Positions 1-5,064 of a DNA stretch of 5,117 bases are shown in pieces. The translations under genes were made by a program, and so were the position numbers. Origin of the DNA: JBGPBY01 sp041481485 (GTDB lineage Bacteria; Acidobacteriota; Terriglobia; 20CM-2-55-15); the NCBI GenBank assembly GCA_041481485.1, contig JBGPBY010000528.1, positions 1 through 5,117 of the forward strand, given 5' to 3'. The notes under the pieces were generated by a model. The model did no database searches and was not told the origin of the DNA. It worked only from the letters and a program-made list of their open reading frames with translations. Each line of letters begins with the position of its first letter. The first letter of the stretch is position 1.

Positions 1-84
1 AATGTAGGGGCGGTCTATGACCGCCCACAATTTTGAGGGATGCAATCCCACAGATCGCGGGCGGTCATAGACCGCCCCTACATT
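1..84. repeat. Inverted-pair palindromic repeat (BIME-like), complete copy
   Basis: Bases 1-26 are the exact reverse complement of 59-84, separated by a 32-bp spacer. Each arm is itself a palindrome: in the left arm GGGCGGTC (8-15) and GACCGCCC (19-26) flank a TAT loop. The spacer holds a further hairpin, GGGAT (37-41) with ATCCC (45-49) around GCA. The element ends 31 bp beyond the stop codon of the large minus-strand gene, so it would lie in that gene's 3' transcript end. There is no T-run after the stem in the minus direction, so a classical intrinsic terminator is not indicated; RNA 3'-end protection or a dispersed repeat is more likely. A second, partial copy lies at 5065-5117 in the same orientation, which shows this is a repeat family and not a one-off palindrome. 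The element may extend left of the window. Confidence 0.9.
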
Positions 85-115
85 TGGGAACGCATTCCTT
101 CGCACCTTGCTTTCT

Positions 116-2575
116 TCACTTCCGATTCATCTGGAACGGAGCACTCTTCACCGTTGCCAGCACAAACGAGGAAAACCGACCATTATCCTTCGCCGCATCC
201 CGCGCGATGGCGCGCACCAGCGGCATATCCTGGTATCCCACACCGCGGCCCAATGCGTACGTCATCAGTTTCTCCGCAATCACCTCTCGAAACTGATCGG
301 AATAGCCTTCCAGCCATGCGCGCAGCCCTGCCGGTCCGTCGAGCCGCGTACCGTCATATGCAATGTCGGCGGCGTTCACCGGTTTGCCGCCGTCTTTGAT
401 TCTCCACATTCCGATGGCATCAAAGTTCTCCAACGAGAATCCGATTGGATCCATCAACCGATGGCAATGGGCGCAATCGATGCGTGCGCGATGGTCTTCC
501 ATTCTTTGCCGCATTGAAGGCTCCGGAGCGTTGGGATCGTCTGCTTTTGGCTTCAAAGCCGGAACGTCTGGCGGCGGATCCGGGGGACTCATGCCAAGGA
601 TGTTCGTCATGATCCATCTGCCGCGCGTCGCCGGAGATGTGCGTTCGGGTTTTGAAGTCGTCGTCAGAATTGCGGCCTTTCCGAACAGCCCGCGCCGCGA
701 ATCCCATGCCGGACCGAGGGTCACTCGACGAAACTGACTTCCGTAGATCCCGGGAATTCCGTAGTGTTTCGCCAGGCGCTCGTTGACGAAGGTGTAGTCC
801 GCGGTCAGCAGATCCGTAACATTGCGATCTTCGCGAACAATGCTGTCGAAAAACAATTCCACTTCGCGTCGCATGGCCTGACGCAACGGATCATCGAAGT
901 CCGGATACATCATGGGAAGCGGACCCACGCTCTGCGTTCCGCGAAGATCGAGCCATTGCCCGGCGAAATTGATCGCCAGTGCTTCCGAACGTGAATCTTT
1001 CAGCATTCGCCGCGTCTGTGCTTCAAGAACGACAGGATCCTTCAGCTTTCCTTTCGCAGCCAAATCCAGCAATTCGGCGTCGGGTCCGGTACTCCACAGG
1101 AAGAACGACAACCGTGAAGCCAGTTCAACGTCGGAAACGCGATACGTTTCCCCTGCCTTCAGGCTCGGTTCATTCTCGATGCGGTAAATGAATTTCGGAC
1201 TTGCAAGAATGCGGGCCAGTGCGGACTCGATTCCGTGATCGAAATCGCCCCGCTGTCTGCCGAAGCTGAAGAAGCCCATGACATCGTCGATGTCCGCAGC
1301 CGTTTGCGTACCCCGAAACGCGCGGCTAACCAGGCTGGTGACAATGTCGCGTGCGCATGCATTCTCCTCAGTTGTCGAACTGGGATGGCAGACGAACACC
1401 TTTCGACGCGACTCGGAATCTTTCGCGGCAGAAGCATTGTTCGGGCCTTCTACCTGCACGCTGCCGACGTGCGGGAAAAATGTATATCCGGGAAAGGGGC
1501 CGGTCTGAATCGTGTCGCGCATGAAATGACGGTCGATGTCGAGACCGGGCGCGAGATTTGTTTCGAGAAATGTCACGCCGATGACATGCAGACCGGCAGT
1601 GGTCTTGAAGCGGACCTGCATTCCGCCGCCTCCCGCAGCGTTTCCATCACCTCGACCGCCGCCGCCTCGTGCGCCGCCTCCGGCAGCACCACGGCCGCCC
1701 CCTCCGGCCGCCGTACCTCCGCAACCACCACCACCACCGCCACGCCCTCCACCGCCTCCACCGGCCCAATCCAGTTGCCGCAGCAATTCGCCGTCGAGAA
1801 GTACTTCAACTTTTTCGCACGGCACTGAGCCAAAGGGCGTCGGAGACATGTTGTCCCCGAGAATCGGGTTGACGGCAATGACGTAGTCGCCATCGGACGG
1901 GAACTCGTGTTCGATGCGCATTCCGCCGCGAGTTCCGAAGGGGAGCCCGTCAATGTGATAGCGCTGCGACGTGTCTTCAGGCGCGCGATACAGCGTCTGC
2001 GTTGCGGACGTGGGAGCGCCGATGGCGAGACGGCTGATTTTTTGCGCCGCCGTGACGTATGCCTCGACGAGCGTGGAAGACACTCCTAATGTTCCGGCCA
2101 TGTTGTCGAATCCGTGACTGGAATCATCGGATGGCAGAAACTGGGCAGGATCAATCTCCAGATCCAGCAGGTCGCGGACAATGTTGGCGTATTCGGTTCG
2201 ATTGACGCGGTGCAGCGCGGATGGCGGAACGGAGGGTTTCGCGTTCCGGTCCAGTTCAGTCTCGAGCCAGTTGATCATGGCGTGCAGCGCTGGAGCCGGG
2301 GGCTTCGACGATCCACCCGAGACCGGCGGCATCATGCCCGTGCGCAGTTTGCGGACAATCTTTTCCCAGACTTCCGGATTATCCGCAATTCGATTCAGGC
2401 TGATGGTGTCCAGTTTCAGCCCGGCGATATTGTCATTAACGTTGTGACAGTTGACGCAGTATTGATCCAGGAACGAGCGCTGCGTGTTGGCGGACACCTG
2501 AGTTCTGGCGCCGTTCAAAATGACAGCAACGGAAAGGGCGGCGATAGTTCCACCCATCCATAGCATCTTCTTCAT
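116..2575 (-). CDS. Exported DUF1592/DUF1588/DUF1585 (Planctomycete cytochrome C-like) protein
   Basis: An 819-residue exported protein of the multi-DUF c-type cytochrome-like class common in Acidobacteriota, Planctomycetota and Verrucomicrobiota. Residues 1-29 look like a signal peptide (MKK, a hydrophobic core, then VSA before a likely cleavage site). A haem-binding CxxCH lies at 40-44 and a second, CAHCH, at 701-705 inside the conserved DPIGFSLENFDAIG context of DUF1588. Approximate domain order: cytochrome-like 33-105, DUF1587 118-185, a beta-rich probable ligand-binding region 205-375, DUF1595 405-467, DUF1592 476-606, DUF1588 626-725, DUF1585 745-815. Two CxxCH motifs suggest covalent haem and a periplasmic or surface redox role, but the substrate of the family is not established. 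A glycine-rich insertion sits at residues 271-318. The start at 2575 is chosen because GGAG lies 6 nt upstream and the signal peptide begins there; an ATG 54 bp further up (2629) lies inside a repeat arm and has no Shine-Dalgarno sequence. In many genomes this class sits beside a DUF1552 gene; none is seen inside this window. Function is inferred from family features only. Confidence 0.93.
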   Translation of the reverse strand: MKKMLWMGGTIAALSVAVILNGARTQVSANTQRSFLDQYCVNCHNVNDNIAGLKLDTISLNRIADNPEVWEKIVRKLRTGMMPPVSGGSSKPPAPALHAMINWLETELDRNAKPSVPPSALHRVNRTEYANIVRDLLDLEIDPAQFLPSDDSSHGFDNMAGTLGVSSTLVEAYVTAAQKISRLAIGAPTSATQTLYRAPEDTSQRYHIDGLPFGTRGGMRIEHEFPSDGDYVIAVNPILGDNMSPTPFGSVPCEKVEVLLDGELLRQLDWAGGGGGGRGGGGGGCGGTAAGGGGRGAAGGGARGGGGRGDGNAAGGGGMQVRFKTTAGLHVIGVTFLETNLAPGLDIDRHFMRDTIQTGPFPGYTFFPHVGSVQVEGPNNASAAKDSESRRKVFVCHPSSTTEENACARDIVTSLVSRAFRGTQTAADIDDVMGFFSFGRQRGDFDHGIESALARILASPKFIYRIENEPSLKAGETYRVSDVELASRLSFFLWSTGPDAELLDLAAKGKLKDPVVLEAQTRRMLKDSRSEALAINFAGQWLDLRGTQSVGPLPMMYPDFDDPLRQAMRREVELFFDSIVREDRNVTDLLTADYTFVNERLAKHYGIPGIYGSQFRRVTLGPAWDSRRGLFGKAAILTTTSKPERTSPATRGRWIMTNILGMSPPDPPPDVPALKPKADDPNAPEPSMRQRMEDHRARIDCAHCHRLMDPIGFSLENFDAIGMWRIKDGGKPVNAADIAYDGTRLDGPAGLRAWLEGYSDQFREVIAEKLMTYALGRGVGYQDMPLVRAIARDAAKDNGRFSSFVLATVKSAPFQMNRK
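1622..1765 (-). repeat. Glycine-rich low-complexity coding insertion
   Basis: This segment encodes residues 271-318 of the cytochrome-like protein, almost entirely Gly with interspersed Arg and Ala and one Cys, Asp, Asn and Thr. The DNA is an irregular run of GGC/GGT/GGA-type codons, read as CCG/CCT/CCA triplets on the plus strand. It interrupts a beta-rich region between a strand ending LLRQLDW and one starting MQVRFKTTAGLHVIGV, so it is probably a disordered loop. The frame is kept open through the whole run, which argues for a tolerated coding expansion and against decay. Such tracts change length by slippage and also cause assembly errors. Confidence 0.85.
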
Positions 2576-2581
2576 GTTTGG

Positions 2582-2585
2582 CTCC
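2582..2585 (-). promoter_or_regulatory. Shine-Dalgarno GGAG deciding the start at 2575
   Basis: On the minus strand GGAG is followed by a 6-nt spacer (CCAAAC) and then ATG at 2575-2573. This is ideal spacing, and the codons that follow encode a signal peptide. It supports this ATG over the in-frame ATG at 2629. Confidence 0.8.
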
Positions 2586-2593
2586 GCCGCAAC

Positions 2594-2602
2594 GATATAA
2601 CA
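2594..2602 (-). promoter_or_regulatory. Possible extended -10 promoter element
   Basis: The minus strand reads TGTTATATC here, a TGn followed by TATATC (4 of 6 matches to TATAAT), 18 bp before the start codon and just ahead of the Shine-Dalgarno sequence. The -35 position would fall at the edge of the 45-bp inverted repeat and reads TTTCCC, a poor match. It is the only plausible promoter seen between the repeat and the gene. Consensus for this lineage is not known to me, so this is a weak call. Confidence 0.25.
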
Positions 2603-2618
2603 AGGGGCTGTTCCCGGG

Positions 2619-2753
2619 GAAATGTTCATTGTTCAACGTTCACTGTTCAATTGTCATTTGTGGATGCGCCTTCGGCGCGGCATCTTTAAAACAACGCGCG
2701 GAGCGCCACCACAAATGACAATTGAACAGTGAACGTTGAACAATGAACATTTC
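2619..2753. repeat. Perfect 45-bp inverted repeat built of heptamers, with 45-bp hairpin-bearing spacer
   Basis: Bases 2619-2663 are the exact reverse complement of 2709-2753. Each arm contains a degenerate period-7 array: 2624-2658 reads GTTCATT, GTTCAAC, GTTCACT, GTTCAAT, TGTCATT. The 45-bp spacer holds two small GC-rich hairpins, GCGCC-TTC-GGCGC (2666-2678) and GCGC-GGA-GCGC (2696-2706). The arms are clearly more AT-rich than the surrounding DNA. The element begins 9 bp past the stop of the DUF418 gene and ends 43 bp before the start of the cytochrome-like gene, so any read-through RNA would fold into a very long stem separating the two messages. It contains no gene. It could be a miniature inverted-repeat element, a REP-doublet-like unit, or a stem that insulates transcripts; the sequence alone does not decide. 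Confidence 0.93.
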
Positions 2754-2762
2754 TTCGTCTTT

Positions 2763-3671
2763 TCACGCAAGGATTCCGTATACCGAGCGATGCCACACCC
2801 ACTCCAGCGGGCCTTGCTGGAATCGGCGCATCCACAGCGTCGAGGCGACTAACTGGAAGGCCCACACGGCCAGGACTATCCACACGAGCTCGGCGCGGCT
2901 CATCCAGCCAAAATAGCCGAATCCATGTCCGTAAAAGATCGTTGTTCCAATCAATGTTTGCAGGATGTAATTCGACAGCGCAGTCCTGCCGATTGCACGA
3001 AGGGGACGGGCGATTGCGGCCAACCGCCCGTATCCGGACGCAACCAGAATGGCGAAGTACACGCCGAGCGCCATATACCCGAACGCGGTGACTAAAGAAC
3101 CCCAGTAGTTGAATTCCATTCCTGCGAAATCCGGATATTCGCCGTCGAACCAGCCGTACGCCTGATTGTGAAGTACACCCAAAACTGTAATCCCCCATCC
3201 AACTGGAATTCCGATCGCGGCAAGCGCGGGATAAGCGCGCCTCGGCCATTCACCGTGAAAGAAACGCAGCTTCAGAAGCGCCATACCGATCAGCATGGAA
3301 CCTCCGCAACGCCAGAATGTCCAATTCAGAAAGCTGTAAGTCTGGTTGTCGAGTGCCACCCAGAATCGAGTCTGCATTTGTTGCCGCCAGGAACCGGTGT
3401 ACGCCCTGAATTCAAAATCGTTTCCGGTGACGCCGTAGGTCAGGCGGGCGGCGCCGTCGCGCAGCCAGTGGACGATGCCGATGTTCAGATTATGAGTGTC
3501 GGCCCAGTGATAGAGTGTCGCGACCGACAACAGGCACAACCCGCACGCAATGAGAACCTGCACTCGAAGTCTGCGCAGCGGATACAGCAGCATTCCGCAC
3601 ATGGCGTATTCGGCCAGCACGTCGCCATACCAGAACACGTGGGCGTGAATGAGGCCGAATAGCAACAGCAC
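2763..3671 (-). CDS. DUF418 (YeiB-like) membrane protein, N-terminally truncated, possible pseudogene
   Basis: This is the C-terminal three quarters of a DUF418 inner-membrane protein. Counting from the GTG at 3671 (302 residues), it starts with the conserved FGLIHAHVFWYGDVLAEYA segment. Several hydrophobic membrane segments follow, then the hallmark GRTALSNYILQTLIG near 228-242 and QGPLEWVWHRSVYG near 286-299. Intact relatives such as E. coli YeiB are about 385 residues and begin with a further roughly 80 residues containing an LDxLRG-type motif and the first membrane helices. That part is absent here and is not found in any frame of the window. Homology begins within a few codons of the stop of the gene upstream. 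The open frame runs on to 3809, but those 46 extra codons lie in an alternate frame of that upstream gene and look non-homologous. The GTG start is a compromise: no good Shine-Dalgarno sequence precedes it, and an ATG at 3734 is also possible. The remaining frame is intact, so the deletion may be recent or a shortened protein may be made. Family function (possibly transport or lipid-linked) is not established. Confidence 0.82.
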   Translation of the reverse strand: MLLLFGLIHAHVFWYGDVLAEYAMCGMLLYPLRRLRVQVLIACGLCLLSVATLYHWADTHNLNIGIVHWLRDGAARLTYGVTGNDFEFRAYTGSWRQQMQTRFWVALDNQTYSFLNWTFWRCGGSMLIGMALLKLRFFHGEWPRRAYPALAAIGIPVGWGITVLGVLHNQAYGWFDGEYPDFAGMEFNYWGSLVTAFGYMALGVYFAILVASGYGRLAAIARPLRAIGRTALSNYILQTLIGTTIFYGHGFGYFGWMSRAELVWIVLAVWAFQLVASTLWMRRFQQGPLEWVWHRSVYGILA

Positions 3672-3679
3672 TCGCTTTT

Positions 3680-4693
3680 TTACATGCCGAGCCGCTGGAG
3701 CAGCGCATCCGCATCCACGCCGATCCGCCTGCATAATTCCCGAAAGTGTTCGCGTCGTTCCGCCATGTTGGTTGTGTGGAAAAGGAGGAAGAAAGGGCGC
3801 TGATCCCAATCGAAGGGCTCGCTGGCTTTTCCATGAAGATACATCAGCATACCTGCGAAATTTACGGCAGCTTCGCCATCGCGTTTGAGCAGCCCGTGGA
3901 ATAGTGCATCGATGACTTCGGGCGGATGAAAGTCCTCCACCTGGTCGAGCGCCTGACTCAAACCGCCGTAGAGATCGGCGCCGTGAAGAGCCGCCACCAG
4001 CGAAGCGGTTCGCGCGTTGTCCGACACCAGGTGTGGTGCATGGTCCGCGACTGCCACCCGCAATTCATGATTGCCGTGCAGCAGCGTTTTCTTCAACAAG
4101 GCGCGGGCACGGGGGGAATCCAATGCGGCCAGCGCTTCGACGTCGCGCCAGTCGACAACAGGGCGCAGTACCAGCAGATTCTCGATTTCGACGAGTTCTT
4201 CCGGCGTCGCGTTCCGGATAATGTCGATATCGTAGCCGATTCCGTCATGCCATTTCTCGTAATCGATTTGCATGCTGTTCCGAAGTCGTCCTGCGGCAGT
4301 GTCGTCGGAAGGTTCCACATGGCTTGGCGCCGTCCGGGGGGATGAGTAGAGGGGCTGATTCCCAGGTTGCGCAGCGGCTCGAATGGCATCCATGTCCGGC
4401 TCTGGCTCCGGCGGGTGGGGTGGCTCGAGCACGAAGAAATGCCGATTGGCATCGGCATATTCGCCCGAGTAACTTGACGAATTGCGGTCGTAGAAATCGA
4501 TCCCTTCGCTGGATTGGCGCGGACGTGAAGTCACCGGATGCGCCAGCTTCACATAACAGCCGACCGGCGCTGCCGGAAACGAGTGTCCGATTTCCTCGAT
4601 TTCGTTACCGGCATTCAGCTCCGCTTCGACGAGGTTGCGCAGAGCCCCAGGCATCCTGTCGATTTCCTTGGCTTGGTCTTCGGATATCGGCAT
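3680..4693 (-). CDS. Hypothetical two-domain protein with HEAT-like C-terminal half
   Basis: A 337-residue soluble protein without signal peptide or membrane segment. Residues 1-93 form a compact conserved-looking domain (IEEIGHSFPAAPVGCYVKL, then DFYDRNSSSYSGEY and HFFVLEPP). Residues 91-135 are a Pro-, Glu- and Ala-rich linker. Residues 140-337 are helical, with HEAT-like character: DVEALAALDSPRARALLKK, then HELRVAVADHAPHLVSD. The segment ends in a distinctive FAGMLMYLHGKASEPFDWDQ followed by RPFFLLF and a terminal helix. From memory, this pairing occurs in uncharacterised proteins of several soil phyla; HEAT-like folds usually bind proteins, but no partner or activity can be assigned. The ATG at 4693 is preferred because it includes the whole N-domain, although no Shine-Dalgarno sequence precedes it. 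An internal ATG at 4654 has AAGGA ten bases upstream and is the alternative. The stop overlaps the open frame of the DUF418 remnant. Calling it HEAT-like is moderately supported; that it is a real gene is well supported. Confidence 0.82.
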   Translation of the reverse strand: MPISEDQAKEIDRMPGALRNLVEAELNAGNEIEEIGHSFPAAPVGCYVKLAHPVTSRPRQSSEGIDFYDRNSSSYSGEYADANRHFFVLEPPHPPEPEPDMDAIRAAAQPGNQPLYSSPRTAPSHVEPSDDTAAGRLRNSMQIDYEKWHDGIGYDIDIIRNATPEELVEIENLLVLRPVVDWRDVEALAALDSPRARALLKKTLLHGNHELRVAVADHAPHLVSDNARTASLVAALHGADLYGGLSQALDQVEDFHPPEVIDALFHGLLKRDGEAAVNFAGMLMYLHGKASEPFDWDQRPFFLLFHTTNMAERREHFRELCRRIGVDADALLQRLGM

Positions 4694-4702
4694 AGCGCCA
4701 AG

Positions 4703-4708
4703 ATTCTA
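4703..4708 (-). promoter_or_regulatory. Possible -10 element for the HEAT-like gene (leaderless-type)
   Basis: The minus strand reads TATAGAAT at 4710-4703. TAGAAT matches five of six bases of TATAAT and ends 9 bp before the ATG at 4693. If used, transcription would begin almost at the start codon, which would explain the missing Shine-Dalgarno sequence. There is no good -35 match upstream. Weak call. Confidence 0.25.
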
Positions 4709-4729
4709 TACCCCTGGGGCAGTCCCGTT

Positions 4730-4803
4730 CCCAGCCGCATTAGGGGCGACAGTCCAGAATTCCGGAGCCCGAATGTCCCCAGCCGCGTTAGCGGCGGCAC
4801 TCC
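4730..4803. repeat. Two direct copies of a 26-bp hairpin repeat
   Basis: Bases 4730-4755 and 4778-4803 match at 22 of 26 positions and are spaced 48 bp apart. Both have the form CCCAGCCGC-rTTA-GsGGCGrCAsTCC. The second forms a clean stem GCCGC (4782-4786) with GCGGC (4791-4795) around GTTA. The first has one stem mismatch (GCCGC with GGGGC around ATTA). A short CCCC-T-GGGG palindrome at 4711-4719 lies just left. These look like a REP-type tandem and carry no coding signal. Confidence 0.8.
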
Positions 4804-4809
4804 TCATAG

Positions 4810-4829
4810 CCACCGGCGTAAGCCGGTGG
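4810..4829. repeat. 8-bp stem hairpin with GTAA tetraloop
   Basis: CCACCGGC (4810-4817) pairs perfectly with GCCGGTGG (4822-4829) around GTAA, a GNRA-type tetraloop in RNA. It follows the second 26-bp hairpin repeat by 6 bp, continues the same run of AGCC-led palindromes, and is followed by an AT-rich stretch. It could end a plus-strand transcript, but there is no T-run. Confidence 0.75.
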
Positions 4830-4852
4830 AATATAATTCAACAAGAAAATCA

Positions 4853-4949
4853 AGTGCCGGAGGCACGACAGATCAATAACTCCCATACTCCTTTCGCTCA
4901 TGTCCACGTCTGGACCATTCGGTTTTAGATCTGTCGTGCCTCCGGCACT
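4853..4949. repeat. 22-bp inverted-pair repeat with hairpin-bearing spacer
   Basis: Bases 4853-4874 are the exact reverse complement of 4928-4949, around a 53-bp spacer. Each arm contains its own hairpin: GTGCC-GGA-GGCAC at 4854-4866, mirrored as GTGCC-TCC-GGCAC at 4936-4948. Each arm then has the tail GACAGATC pointing inward. The spacer carries a further hairpin, GTCCA-CGTC-TGGAC (4902-4915). The spacer has no credible gene. The arrangement matches the elements at 1-84 and 2619-2753, although the sequences are unrelated. Confidence 0.88.
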
Positions 4950-4975
4950 CTGCGTGGTGTTGTAATTCTTTACCC

Positions 4976-4989
4976 CCGGCTCGCGCCGG
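4976..4989. repeat. Small GC-rich hairpin
   Basis: CCGGC (4976-4980) pairs with GCCGG (4985-4989) around TCGC. With one bulged A the stem extends by the flanking CC and GG. The right flank (CCGGAGGCTAAGTAG) loosely resembles the CCGGAGGCACGACAG of the neighbouring inverted pair, so it may be a diverged relative. Confidence 0.6.
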
Positions 4990-5011
4990 AGGCTAAGTAG
5001 GCTGTTTCATA

Positions 5012-5027
5012 AATACGCACACGTATT
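5012..5027. repeat. 6-bp stem AT-rich hairpin
   Basis: AATACG (5012-5017) pairs with CGTATT (5022-5027) around CACA. It is isolated and short enough to be chance; it is listed because it sits in the same hairpin cluster. Confidence 0.4.
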
Positions 5028-5064
5028 CAGGGCGGCACAATAGCTGTAATCGCGATTTCCCACT

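Noticed and set aside
1..84. Rho-independent terminator of the cytochrome-like gene
   Set aside because: The stems are strong, but no T-run follows them in the minus direction, and a second copy exists away from any 3' end in the window. A dispersed repeat explains it better.
1235..1828. Long plus-strand open frame of 197 codons, and other plus-strand frames across 116-2575
   Set aside because: They are antisense to a gene with clear family domains and two CxxCH motifs. Long antisense frames are expected in GC-rich genes.
1536..1886. Plus-strand open frame encoding a proline-rich protein
   Set aside because: It is the antisense of the glycine-rich coding tract; GGN codons read as CCN on the other strand. 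No ribosome binding site or domain supports it.
2576..2629. Upstream in-frame extension of the cytochrome-like gene to the ATG at 2629
   Set aside because: That ATG lies inside the left arm of the 45-bp inverted repeat and has no Shine-Dalgarno sequence, and the extension would put 18 non-hydrophobic residues ahead of a good signal peptide. The ATG at 2575 has GGAG at ideal spacing.
2686..3249. Minus-strand 187-codon frame overlapping the DUF418 gene
   Set aside because: It is a shifted frame inside the DUF418 gene, runs into the central inverted repeat, and shows no recognisable motif.
3672..3809. Fusion protein or programmed frameshift joining the HEAT-like gene to DUF418
   Set aside because: The DUF418 frame upstream of 3671 is a different frame of the HEAT-like gene with no homology, and the missing DUF418 N-terminus is not present in any frame. 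A deletion junction is simpler, despite the A6 run at the stop.
4538..4928. Plus-strand frames running from the HEAT-like gene into the non-coding region
   Set aside because: They pass through several palindromic repeats, begin inside an opposite-strand gene, and have no domain or Shine-Dalgarno sequence.
4730..4949. CRISPR array
   Set aside because: The repeats are of different sequence families, include inverted pairs, and lack regular spacing with unique spacers. No cas gene is present.
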